Assembly (NCBI RefSeq): GCF_016718685.1
Contig: NZ_JADKCX010000008.1
Coordinates: forward strand, 81,469-145,468
Reading direction: 5' to 3'
DNA length: 64,000 nucleotides
DNA from: Haliscomenobacter sp.
Lineage (GTDB): Bacteria > Bacteroidota > Bacteroidia > Chitinophagales > Saprospiraceae
Under the pieces are notes generated by a model. That model was not told the origin of the DNA and made no database searches. It worked only from the letters and a program-made list of their open reading frames with translations. Shown piece after piece: positions 26,066 through 35,107 of the stretch (positions are counted from its first letter, which is position 1; the number at the start of each line of letters is the position of its first letter). A program made the translations under genes and the position numbers.

Positions 26066-27442
26066 ATGAATTGGAAATCAATAGCCGTCTTCAGTGTTAT
26101 CCTCTTGAGTATACAAAGTTTGTTGTTTGCCCAAAGCACCCCGCCTCCGCAGGCTGACCCACGTTTGTACACCATCGCCAATGCCGCTTCGCCGCAGCGA
26201 TTGGAAGCCGACATTCGCAAGTTGGTCGGTTTTGGGACGCGCAACACCTTCTCCGACACCGTATCCACTACCCGAGGCATCGGCGCGGCGCGGCGCTGGA
26301 TCAAATCCGAATTTGAAAAAATCTCCGCCGCCTGCAATTCTTGTCTGGAAGTCAAAACCCAGAGCGAGTTCCTCAAAGGCGGCAGCAATCCGCGCATCAC
26401 CCAGGACGTAACCGTGGTCAACATCCTCGCCATCCAGCGTGGTACCCGTTACCCCAATCGCTACGTCATCATGAGCGGCGACATCGACTCACGGGTCAGC
26501 AATGCATCCGATGCCACCAAAGACTCGCCCGGTGCCAACGACAACGGTACGGGCATGGCAGGTGCCATTGAAGCCGCGCGGGTGCTGAGCAAGTACAAAT
26601 TCCCGGTCAGCATCATTTACGTGGGGCTTTCTGGTGAAGAACAGGGCCTCTGGGGCGGCCAACACATGGCCAAAATTGCCAAAGCCGAGGGTTGGGACAT
26701 CATCGGGGTGCTCAACAACGACATGATTGGCAACATCCAAGGCATCAACGGCGAAATTGAAAACACCACTTTCCGCGTGTTTTCCGAGCCTACGCCCCCG
26801 CAGGAAGGTGAGCGCGAGCGCACCTGGCGGCGGGTTTACGGCGGTGAAGTGGATGGCCCATCGCGGCAATTGGCCCGCTACATCGATCGCCTGACCGATC
26901 AGTACTGCACCAACCTGGATGCCATCATGATCTACCGCTTGGATCGTTTTGGGCGCGGCGGTCACCACAAACCCTTTAATGATGTGGGTTTCCCTGGGGT
27001 GCGCATCATGGAAACGCATGAGCAGTACCAGCGCCAGCACCAGGATTTGCGCACGGAGGATGGCATCAAGTACGGCGACGTGATCGAAGGGGTCAACTTC
27101 CCCTACGCCGCCAAACTCACCGGCGTGAACATGATGGTGATGGCTGCCCTGGCCTCGGCACCACCGGAACCGAAAAACGTGCAGATTGGCGGCATCGTGT
27201 TGCCTTCTACCCGCCTGAAATGGGACGCGGTAGCCGATCCAGACCTAGTTGGTTACAAACTCTACTGGCGCGAAACCACGGCTGCGCAATGGCAACATTC
27301 GCGTTTTGTGGACAAGTCGGTTACCGATTTTACGCTGGAAAACATTATTATTGACAATTATCTTTTCGGGGTGGCTTCGGTGGGGAAGGATGGCAATGAA
27401 AGCCTGATTGTGTACCCGACGACGCTGATTGCGAGAAGATAA
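26066..27442 (+). CDS. Secreted M28-family metallopeptidase with C-terminal Fn3-like domain
   Basis: Zinc aminopeptidase-type protein of 458 residues with a signal peptide (MNWKSIAVFSVILLSIQSLLFAQ). The M28 core spans about residues 120-370: DSPGANDNGTG with the bridging Asp, LSGEEQGLWGG with the catalytic and metal Glu pair, NNDMIGN with the next Asp ligand, and GGHHKPFND near the end with a His ligand. The first metal ligand, usually His in GHYDS, is Asp here (SGDIDSR). The last 90 residues (LKWDAVADPDLVGYKLYW onward) look like fibronectin type III. It likely trims peptides outside the cytoplasm, and is followed by an M14 carboxypeptidase-type gene, a plausible partner in peptide breakdown. 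Confidence 0.88.
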   Translation: MNWKSIAVFSVILLSIQSLLFAQSTPPPQADPRLYTIANAASPQRLEADIRKLVGFGTRNTFSDTVSTTRGIGAARRWIKSEFEKISAACNSCLEVKTQSEFLKGGSNPRITQDVTVVNILAIQRGTRYPNRYVIMSGDIDSRVSNASDATKDSPGANDNGTGMAGAIEAARVLSKYKFPVSIIYVGLSGEEQGLWGGQHMAKIAKAEGWDIIGVLNNDMIGNIQGINGEIENTTFRVFSEPTPPQEGERERTWRRVYGGEVDGPSRQLARYIDRLTDQYCTNLDAIMIYRLDRFGRGGHHKPFNDVGFPGVRIMETHEQYQRQHQDLRTEDGIKYGDVIEGVNFPYAAKLTGVNMMVMAALASAPPEPKNVQIGGIVLPSTRLKWDAVADPDLVGYKLYWRETTAAQWQHSRFVDKSVTDFTLENIIIDNYLFGVASVGKDGNESLIVYPTTLIARR

Positions 27443-27591
27443 ACCAGATTTTGGAATATTGATTTGGCAGCCAGATTATCGGATTTTTCACAGACGACAC
27501 GACGTTTTCTGCGAGAAATCTGTGATAAAATCTGTGTAAAATCTGCGCGAAATGAACACGTGTTCAACTGTATGAACCAAAACCTAACTAG

Positions 27592-30225
27592 ATGAAACAA
27601 CTTTTACCCTAACTAGCTAACACTTTACCCCAGCGTAACCCTTTTTCCCAAGGCCCAATCCTGGTGGACGAAAAGCGCTTCCCCCTCGATCCCCAACTCA
27701 GCTACGACGCTGCCATCCCTTCGCCGGAGCAATACTTTGGCTACAAACTGGGCGCTGAATTTACCTTGTACGCCAATACCGTCAACTACGTCAAGGAACT
27801 GGATCGGCTGTCTGACAAAATTACCCTCTACCAATACGGCAGCACCTACGAAGGCCGCCCCTTGATCCGTTTGGTGATCACCTCGCCAGACAACCACAAA
27901 AACCTGGAAAGTATCCGCCAGCGGCACCTGAAATTGCTGGATGGCAGTGCCTCCGAAGTCAGTTCGGTGGTCAAATCCGATCCGATTTTCATCACTTACA
28001 GTTACAACATTCACGGCAACGAAGCCTCTTCTACCGAGGCTGTGGCGCAAGTGGCCTACCGTTTGGCTGCCGCTCAAGACGAAGAAACCAAACGCATCCT
28101 GAACAATTCCGTCATTGTACTCTACATCTGCATCAATCCCGATGGCCGCGATCGTTTCATTTATTGGTACAAATCAACCCAGCGCAACGTGTTGGGCTAC
28201 GAACCCCGTGATTTGGAACACTACGAACCCTGGCCCGGTGGCCGCGGCAACCACTACTGGTTCGACGTCAACCGCGACTGGGTCTGGGGTGTACACCCCG
28301 AAACCCGTGGCTTGACCATGGATTACCAATTGTGGATGTCGCAAGTTCATGTGGACTTTCACGAGCAGGGCTACAACAACAATTACTTTACTGCGCCGGG
28401 CACGACTCCGCGCAACAAATTGCTGCCCGATACCTATGAGGCCTTGAGCGACACTTTTGGTCGTGCCAACATCAAAGAATTTGACAAGCACCGCATCAGT
28501 TATTTTACCCGCGATGCTTTTGACTTTTTTTACCCCGGCTACGGCTCCAGTTACCCTTCCGTGATGGGTGGCATTGCCATGCTGGTGGAACAAGGTGGCA
28601 TCGGCGGTGGCCGGGCGGTACAAACCGACGACGGAGGCTACAACGTGCTGCGTCAACGCATTTTTGACCACTATACTTCTTCGATGGCCACCATCAAAAA
28701 ATCGGTGGAGCGCAAGGAAACCCTGCTGCAATACAGCGCCAATGCCTGGAACCCGAACAACAGCAAAACCACTACCAAAACCTATTACCTGTCCGCAGAA
28801 TCAGCTTATACCCTCGATGTGGTGAACATGTTGCTGCGCCACCAGGTCGTGGTAGAACGCGCCACCAAAGCCTTCACGGTGAGTGACGCTGTAGATTATC
28901 ATAACGGCCAGGCTGGTTCCAAAAACATGCCTGCTGGTACGTACATCGTGAGCACCAGTCAGCCACGCAACCTCTTCATCACCAGCATCCTGGAGCGCCG
29001 ACTGGCCATTGAAGACTCGGTGATGTACGACATGGCCACCTGGTCGGCCATCCTGGCGTACAACCTGGAGGGCTACGCCAGCAATACCAAGCACAGCGTG
29101 ACGACCGAAGCCGTCACCCAAGCCCAAATGCACGCGGCAGGCGTGATCAATCCGAATGCCCAATACGCCTACGTGATTGAATGGAAACAGCGCAACGCCC
29201 CGCAAGCCCTGGCGCAATTGTGGGCCAAAGGGTACAAGGTACGCGCCTGTCACGAACCCTTCAGCGATGGCAAAACCACCTGGGGCTACGGCTCGCTGAT
29301 CGTGCTCATCGAACGCAATGAAGACAAACTGGCTCGGATACACCAGGACATGATCGAGATTGCCCAAAAGGCCGGGGTGACCATCCACGGACTGGGAACC
29401 GGACGGATGGGCAACGGCATGGATTTGGCTTCGGGCCGCAACCGTCCGCTCAAACAGCCCCGCATCGCCTTGTTGGTAGATCCTCCTTTTTCTTCACTCA
29501 CGGCTGGACAAATCAGCTTTTTGTTCGACTACGAAACGGGTTTGCCCATCCAGCGGGTGCGGGGTTCGGTGTTGCAACAAACGGCCTTGCCCAAGTTTGG
29601 CGAGCGTTACGGAGCGGCGGATTTGAACCAGTTCGACGTGCTGATTCTGCCCGATGGAGGCGCTGGTTTGGGGGAATTGTTCAAACCAGAGCAACAAGCG
29701 CAATTGCGCGACTGGATCAGCCGGGGCGGTACTTTGATTGCTACGGAAAGTGCAGTGAGTTTCTTTACCGCGCAACGCTCCAAGTTCACCAACGTGAAGT
29801 TGATCGAACCTGCGCGGGATTCGAGCCTGGATGCCCGTACCGTGGCCTACCAAGACCGCGAGGATTATTACGGTAAAAAACGGACCCCCGGCACGGCTTT
29901 GAATACCCTGATTGACAATAGTCATCCGCTGGCCTTTGGTTTGGGTAAGGAGTTGTATACCATCAAACAGGACAACAACTCCCTGGCGCCCAGCCCCGAA
30001 TTGCAAAGTGTGGGCCGTTACGCCAACGCGGATAAGGCTTTTGTAGCGGGCTATATTTCGACCGAGAATAAAAATCGCCTGGCCGGGAACACCTTTGCGG
30101 GCGTACTGCCGATGGGGCAAGGCAAGGTGGTCTTTTTGCAGGATAATACGCAGTTTCGCATGTTCTGGCGCGGTCCGAGTAGGATGATGCAGAACGCGGT
30201 GATGATGGTGCCGAGTTTCAATTGA
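27592..30225 (+). CDS. M14-family zinc carboxypeptidase, in-frame stop after codon 6
   Basis: Metallopeptidase of about 850 residues. Zinc ligands and family motifs: YNIHGNEASS (H-x-x-E), FDVNRDW (substrate-binding Asn-Arg) and VDFHEQG (third ligand His). The C-terminal third (GQISFLFDYETGLPIQRVRG onward) resembles a glutamine-amidotransferase-like fold seen in such large M14 proteins. ATG 27592 gives MKQLLP followed by TAA at 27610; the same frame then reads on through PQRNPFSQGP into the peptidase. So the likely signal peptide is interrupted by a stop, and only GTG 27664 could start the long frame, without export. It is either broken by a point change or a sequencing error, or uses an unusual start. 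The family role is certain, expression is not. Confidence 0.8.
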
Positions 30226-30230
30226 TGTGT

Positions 30231-30287
30231 TTTTCAGCTCAGATTCCCTAGATTTTTTTCGAAAATCTAGGGAATCTGAGCTGAAAA
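30231..30287. terminator. 26-bp perfect hairpin, likely terminator
   Basis: The arms 30231-30256 and 30262-30287 pair perfectly over 26 bp around the loop TTTCG, with T-rich and A-rich ends. It begins 6 bp after the M14 stop. The core CAGCTCAGATTCCCTAGATT is unusually long and GC-balanced for a plain terminator. Confidence 0.75.
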
Positions 30288-30369
30288 ATACATTCGAAAT
30301 TATTTTGTTAAAACAATACTTCAGCCTCCCTTTCTACGTCTTATTGTTGAAAATATAAGCAATAACAGC

Positions 30370-31061
30370 ATGAAATCTCATCATTATTTGTGTCGATGCT
30401 CTTCAGTTTGCCCATCTGGATGTATGCGCAAAACCATTCCGCACTAGACGTTCAATTTGGTGGCCACCGCTCGGGCATCATTTTGGAAAATCCTTTGCTG
30501 AAGGATGAATACATTGAGCACAATGGTTTTCATGTGGGGTTGCATTACCAACGTAAAATAGGCCAACGTTGGTGGTTACGGACGGGAGGGCGCTTTACCG
30601 AATTAAGTTACAAAACGCCTAAAAAGTTGTTGCGCTGGGGAACCGATTTTGATCCCAACACTGGATTGCCTAGGATAGACACAACGCGGTCGAAAGTTCA
30701 GTTTTTTCACAATCATAGGTACATCGAAATCCCGCTTTTGGCCAGGTATTTTTTTACGAACACCAAACTTGGGCTTTACGCTGAGCTTGGATTCTCTTCC
30801 AGCTTTTACTTGAATACGCGAGCTTCAAATATACAGGATGGAATCAGGATTAGCGAAACTCAAAAAGACTCAAACCCCTTCCATCTTGCGGGGCTTGCTG
30901 CGTTGGGGCTTAATTACCAGTTTACAGATCAATGGAGTTTGTTTTTTCAGCCAAGTATTCGGCACGACATTACACCCACGGCTGGGAAAATTAGAGATAG
31001 ATACTCCAATTATTTCTACAGTTATGGAATAGATGTTGGTGGCCGGATCGCACTAAATTAA
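30370..31061 (+). CDS. Outer-membrane beta-barrel protein, start disrupted by a one-base shift
   Basis: Porin-like barrel protein (PorT/OMP_b-brl type) of about 230 residues. Alternating strands such as GFHVGLHYQRKIGQRWWLRTGGRF, RYIEIPLLARYFF, GLYAELGFSSSFYL and the C-terminal GIDVGGRIALN are typical, and the final residues suit outer-membrane insertion. ATG 30370 (MKSHHYL) looks like the real start of a signal peptide but is one base out of frame with the barrel; adding a T in the ATTTG run would give MKSHHYFVSMLFSLPIWMYAQ. Otherwise a GTG at 30390 or the ATG at 30396 begins a short signal sequence. Function is unknown. Confidence 0.7.
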
Positions 31062-31091
31062 CTTGAGTTTTGAATTAATCCTATTGATAAT

Positions 31092-31221
31092 CAAGGGTGC
31101 GACTTCTCAGCGGAAAACGACGCAAATGCTAAACATGCGCTTCTCAAGTCGGGACCTGGAGGGAGTTTGTGAAAATATTGACCGTCAGTGATTCCGACTT
31201 CGGAGAAGTCGCACAACCTTG
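31092..31221. repeat. Intergenic inverted repeat (GTGCGACTTCTC family)
   Basis: The arm at 31092-31108 (CAAGGGTGCGACTTCTC) pairs with 31203-31221 (GAGAAGTCGCACAACCTTG). Between them are further scrambled GACTTC/GAAGTC pieces. Lies between the convergent barrel and GH16 genes; no coding signal. Confidence 0.6.
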
Positions 31222-31265
31222 TTTGGTTAATTCAAAACCCACGTTAAATTAGCCGAACAAACGGA

Positions 31266-33089
31266 TCAATTCCCCTTCACCCATTGCCTTACCGCCACTT
31301 TCCCATCGGCCCGCAGCACCTGCAAAAAGTAAGACCCAAGTGGTAAAGCCCGCACATTGAATTCCTGAATTTGTGCAGGCAAAATTGGCGCTGCGTGCGT
31401 TTGCAAAATTTTGCCATCCAGGCTCAGCAAGGTCGCTTGAACAAGGTTTTGAGTGCCGATATTTTCCAAACGCAATTCGTTGCGGCCTGGATTAGGAGAA
31501 AGCCGAAACACCTGATCGGCATCTACCAGTGCTTCACGCACACCCGTCAGTTGAGGTGCGTAGCTGTCCAGATTGTCGAAATGGTAAATGTTGTTGCTGA
31601 AAGTATTGGGCTTGAACAGCAACACATAGCGGTCAATGGAGGAAGCGCTGGTGCCCGCATCTGGTCGATCCAGATAAACCAATTCCATCCGTTCCCATTC
31701 GTTTTGTTTGGTCGTAAATCCCTGATAACGACTGTGGCGTCCGCTTGGATAATTCTGTTTGGCTCGGGCACTGTTTTCGGCCTGGAAAAGGACTTCGGTG
31801 CCAATGGCCGCATTGGTGAATACATCCAGAAAAAACTTGCGCTCTTTTTGTACGTAGGGCCCCAGGTCGCTGATGGGGTTGCCCTCGTAGATGAGCACAT
31901 CGTATTGGGTAGTGCCACTGCGGGTGTATTTGCCCACCAGGCTGGTCGTATTGATGCCTGTTTTAGCCGGGTTGACAAAATTATCGGCAAAAGTACCGTC
32001 GTAATACACCAATTTGAGGGGTGAAGCATCGTCAAAATTTTCCAGGGCTTTTTCTTTGGCGATGCCCGGTTCTACCCGGACGTAAACTTTTACTTCTTTT
32101 TTGCCACAAGCGCTTTCGATGCTGGCTTTCACTTCGCCACCTGTACTTCCCCATTTGATGGCAAGATTGGAGGTGCCTTGCCCCGAGCTGATTTCTGCCC
32201 CGGCGGGAACTTCCCAGGTGATTTTGTCTCCAGTAGTCAACCCATTGAGGGTGTACACCGTAAAAGGTGCCTTGAAGGGAACCGAGCGCGGGCCACTCAG
32301 CGTCTGCGTTCTGGTGTCGTACACCCGCACATAATCAACTTCCAGTACTTGGGGGAAAACGGTGCTGCCATCGGGGCTGCCCGGCCAGGTACCACCCACA
32401 GCCAGGTTGAGGATGAAATGAAAACGTTGGTCAAAAGGCCAGCGCTCGGGCGCAACATCAGTAGGTCGTTTGGTGGAATACAAAAAATCGTCGATGTACC
32501 AGCGGATTTCGTTGGGTTCCCATTCCACTGCATAAATGTGGTATTCTTTGCTAAAGTCCTCCCGATAAGCATCGTAAGAACCCCCTGAAGATTTATTGTT
32601 GGGCCATTCCGGACCAAAATGGATGGTGCCATAGATTTTTTTCGGTTCTCGACCAATGAATTCCATGATGTCAAGTTCGCCACTTTTGGGCCAGGAGCCA
32701 TATTTGTCGTCGGTAGGCATCATCCAAAATGCTGGCCAGATGCCCTGTCCGTAGGGCAATTTGATGCGGGCTTCCATGCGGCCATAAGTGAAGTCACCCT
32801 TGTTGATGCTACGGATGCGGGAAGAGGTGTAGGCATTGCCGGAAAAATTTTCCCGTTTGGCGGTGATTTTTAAAAAGCCGTTTTCGAGAGTGGTGTTTTC
32901 TGGGCGATAATTTTGGAGTTCATTGTTGCCCCAGCCACCTCCACCCAGTTGGTGGGTCCATTTTTGCAGGTCTAATGTGGTTCCGTCAAATTCGTCAGCC
33001 CAGACGAGTTTGGGGCATTGTGCCTGACTGATGGTTGAACCCAACATACCACTGCCAAGGACTAGGAGTGCTAATCTAAAAAGTTTCAT
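31266..33089 (-). CDS. GH16 beta-glucanase (laminarinase-like) with T9SS tail
   Basis: Secreted glycoside hydrolase of 607 residues. The signal peptide ends near TISQAQ. The GH16 domain (about 25-270) opens with LVWADEFDGTTLDLQKWTHQ and contains the catalytic E-x-D-x-x-E in SGELDIMEFIG, then AVEWEPNEIRWYIDD. A PKD/Ig-like part follows (LSGPRSVPFKAPFTVYTLNG), then a jelly-roll-like region, and a type IX sorting domain at the end (RLSPNPGRNELRLEN, LPLGSYFLQVLRADGK). It should hydrolyse beta-1,3 or mixed-linkage glucans at the cell surface. It stands alone, with a hairpin on its upstream side and no PUL genes adjacent. Confidence 0.92.
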   Translation of the reverse strand: MKLFRLALLVLGSGMLGSTISQAQCPKLVWADEFDGTTLDLQKWTHQLGGGGWGNNELQNYRPENTTLENGFLKITAKRENFSGNAYTSSRIRSINKGDFTYGRMEARIKLPYGQGIWPAFWMMPTDDKYGSWPKSGELDIMEFIGREPKKIYGTIHFGPEWPNNKSSGGSYDAYREDFSKEYHIYAVEWEPNEIRWYIDDFLYSTKRPTDVAPERWPFDQRFHFILNLAVGGTWPGSPDGSTVFPQVLEVDYVRVYDTRTQTLSGPRSVPFKAPFTVYTLNGLTTGDKITWEVPAGAEISSGQGTSNLAIKWGSTGGEVKASIESACGKKEVKVYVRVEPGIAKEKALENFDDASPLKLVYYDGTFADNFVNPAKTGINTTSLVGKYTRSGTTQYDVLIYEGNPISDLGPYVQKERKFFLDVFTNAAIGTEVLFQAENSARAKQNYPSGRHSRYQGFTTKQNEWERMELVYLDRPDAGTSASSIDRYVLLFKPNTFSNNIYHFDNLDSYAPQLTGVREALVDADQVFRLSPNPGRNELRLENIGTQNLVQATLLSLDGKILQTHAAPILPAQIQEFNVRALPLGSYFLQVLRADGKVAVRQWVKGN

Positions 33090-33199
33090 TGCTGATCTAA
33101 GTTATTGTTGCGGCAAAATAGCTTTCAAATATCCTAAAAAATCGCGAAATTGAAAAATATAAGCACCCGCCTGCGGCGGATGAATGAAGACCTATTTCC

Positions 33200-33263
33200 C
33201 CCGCAGATCACGCAGATTTACGCAGATTTTTTTCAAAAGAGAAAAATCTGCGTGATCTGCGGG
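33200..33263. repeat. Hairpin of the CGCAGATTT family
   Basis: CCCGCAGATCACGCAGATTT (33200-33219) pairs with AAATCTGCGTGATCTGCGGG (33244-33263). The loop contains a further ACGCAGATTTTTTTC. Related decayed copies: 27480-27550 and 58334-58409. Confidence 0.65.
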
Positions 33264-33316
33264 CCAGTTTCCAACCGAATATTGCCGGACTACGTCTAAC
33301 TATAAAAACACGACCA

Positions 33317-33685
33317 ATGCAAAAGCTCCTTTTCCTGATGTTCCTCTTAATTGGCTTACAAACTTGCACCCAGGATGACAATGTTGCCAAATTGGAAGGC
33401 TATTCCGAAACAGAGGCCATCTTACAGAACCAATTGCCAGTAGATGGTTGTGACTGGCATTTTGGGGTAGATTTGGTCGACGAGTGGGGACAATTTGTAC
33501 CCGATGCCGCCAGCAAACCCAAAGTTGACGCCATGATTAAACTCGCAGAACCCCAATTTGGCATCTCCCAAATCAAGGTCAAGCTGCGTTACCGCCTGAC
33601 GGGTAAAGAGCAAGATGTGCAGTGCGGCTGGGGAAAAACCTCCAAAATGGCGGAAATTGAAATTGCCAGCATCGAAAAACTGTAA
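33317..33685 (+). CDS. Small putative lipoprotein of unknown function
   Basis: Protein of 122 residues with a lipoprotein-like signal (MQKLLFLMFLLIGLQTC; Cys at 17). The mature part is acidic, with two Cys (GCDWHFGV and VQCGWGK) that could form a disulfide, and a strand-rich central part (QIKVKLRYRLTGKEQDVQCGW). No family is recognised. The start is chosen for its lipobox. It lies between the GH16 hairpin and the SET-domain gene, with no operon partner evident. Confidence 0.65.
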   Translation: MQKLLFLMFLLIGLQTCTQDDNVAKLEGYSETEAILQNQLPVDGCDWHFGVDLVDEWGQFVPDAASKPKVDAMIKLAEPQFGISQIKVKLRYRLTGKEQDVQCGWGKTSKMAEIEIASIEKL

Positions 33686-33908
33686 TTTGTTGTTACGACC
33701 GCTCGGCGGATGGGAAGACAATTTTCACAATTCGAGCAAGGCTCAAACTTGCGTTTGTGAGCACGACAAAGTTCGTGCTAATTGTGATTTCATTTGGCAG
33801 ATCTTAAAAACACTCCACCGCAGTGGGTGCCAAATTTACATTTGTACAAATAGTCTGTAAATCTGTGGAATCCGTGGTGAATGTTTCAACTCCTCAACTT
33901 TTACCCTA

Positions 33909-33916
33909 CCTTTGCA
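33909..33916 (+). promoter_or_regulatory. Bacteroidota-type -7 box (TACCTTTG) of the SET-domain gene
   Basis: Exact match to TAnnTTTG, 17 bp before the ATG at 33934, implying a very short 5' leader. No convincing -33 box is seen. The 230 bp between the small lipoprotein and this box hold no gene. Confidence 0.5.
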
Positions 33917-33933
33917 GCTTTTAGAAAATAGCT

Positions 33934-34332
33934 ATGCAACGCATTCCTTCCATCTACTTTGGACCCAGTGAAATAGGGGGCCGTGGCGTTTTTTCCACCG
34001 AACCTATTGCTGCCGATTCGTTGGTCGAAATCTGCCCGGTCATTGCTTGTCCCAAAGAAGACCTGCCGGTTATCCACAAAACCTTTTTGCACGACTATTA
34101 TTTTTTGTGGGGCGAAAATGACGACGAGTGCGCCATTGCCCTGGGCTTTGGCTCTTTGTACAACCATTCCCGTCAACCGAACGCACGCTACTGGTGCGAC
34201 CCCGAAGCGGCCATCATCGAAATCTGGACCATCCGCGACATTGAAGCAGGGGAGGAGATCACCGTCAACTACAACGGCGACCCGGAGATTCAGGATCCGG
34301 TGTGGTTTGAGGAAGGCGGGGAGGAGAAATGA
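33934..34332 (+). CDS. SET-domain protein (lysine methyltransferase-like)
   Basis: Stand-alone SET domain of 132 residues. The usual motifs are in order: GGRGVFSTEPI (17-25), GFGSLYNHSRQPNARY (71-86) with the N-H-S/C motif that binds S-adenosylmethionine, and AGEEITVNYNG (105-115) with the catalytic Tyr at 113. No signal peptide. Eukaryotic SET proteins methylate lysines on histones and other proteins; bacterial ones are sparse and mostly uncharacterised. The compact size, without pre- or post-SET cysteines, matches bacterial members. The target cannot be inferred from neighbours. Confidence 0.88.
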   Translation: MQRIPSIYFGPSEIGGRGVFSTEPIAADSLVEICPVIACPKEDLPVIHKTFLHDYYFLWGENDDECAIALGFGSLYNHSRQPNARYWCDPEAAIIEIWTIRDIEAGEEITVNYNGDPEIQDPVWFEEGGEEK

Positions 34333-34412
34333 TAAAACAACCCCACAAACGAAGCAATTACAAAAAGCCGGAATCGTCCTCCAGAACGATCCCGGCCCTG
34401 ATTTGCATTAGT

Positions 34413-34808
34413 TTATCCGGTAACAGCCCCTTTCTCTTTGGATAAGAGCATGATGGCCCATATTCCGGTGACAATTGTAATGATTACGGTTCCCCAGCCG
34501 GAACTTTTTTCAAGCCCCTGTGTAATCCCGTAAATGTGCACAATGGCCGAGCCCAATCCGGTTATCACAGTTAGAACCAAAAATGCTTGTCTGCCCAATG
34601 AGGGTTGTGCATTGCGGATCAAAATGGAAAGTACGCCCAATCCGGTCAAGGGGATACCAAATAGTCTAAACAGGAACTCAACAGATTCATTCAAATCTTC
34701 AGGTCTAGCTAAAAATAAATCCGTAAGAATGGATGTGGAAATCAGCATGGGAAGACCAAAGCCGAGGAATACGATTGCATCGACAATCGCCAGGTTTTTA
34801 AAGGACAT
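34413..34808 (-). CDS. Four-helix membrane protein of unknown function
   Basis: Protein of 131 residues with four hydrophobic helices (about 7-29, 43-62, 71-92 and 102-125). Charged loops are short. No family recognised; similar small four-helix proteins occur alone in many Bacteroidota. It is convergent with the SET gene (80 bp apart). Upstream, 34809-35040 is AT-rich and empty apart from an inverted repeat at its end. Confidence 0.6.
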   Translation of the reverse strand: MSFKNLAIVDAIVFLGFGLPMLISTSILTDLFLARPEDLNESVEFLFRLFGIPLTGLGVLSILIRNAQPSLGRQAFLVLTVITGLGSAIVHIYGITQGLEKSSGWGTVIITIVTGIWAIMLLSKEKGAVTG

Positions 34809-35040
34809 AACAATAGGTTTTATAGTGTTAATTAATGGTGTCTAAACACTATCTAAATCCCTCATAATGTCGGAAACTCAAAATTGATGATGATAAAAAA
34901 AAATTTTTTATCGAAACGTTTAACCATTTGTACTTCAGTTAAGTAAATGTAAACAGTAAAATAGAATATCAAAAAGGTTTATCAATTTTTTTAATCCCTG
35001 CAGACTAAAACTAAATTATCCAATAGACACGGTACCAACA

Positions 35041-35084
35041 TGGAATGACGAATAATTTCCCGCGTGGCAGTATTCGTCATTCCA
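35041..35084. repeat. 14-bp perfect inverted repeat
   Basis: TGGAATGACGAATA (35041-35054) pairs with TATTCGTCATTCCA (35071-35084), loop 16 nt. It lies 24 bp from the GH97 stop and may terminate that gene. No T-tail on the minus side beyond short runs. Confidence 0.6.
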
Positions 35085-35107
35085 CATTCGTACTTCGTCT
35101 CTTGACC

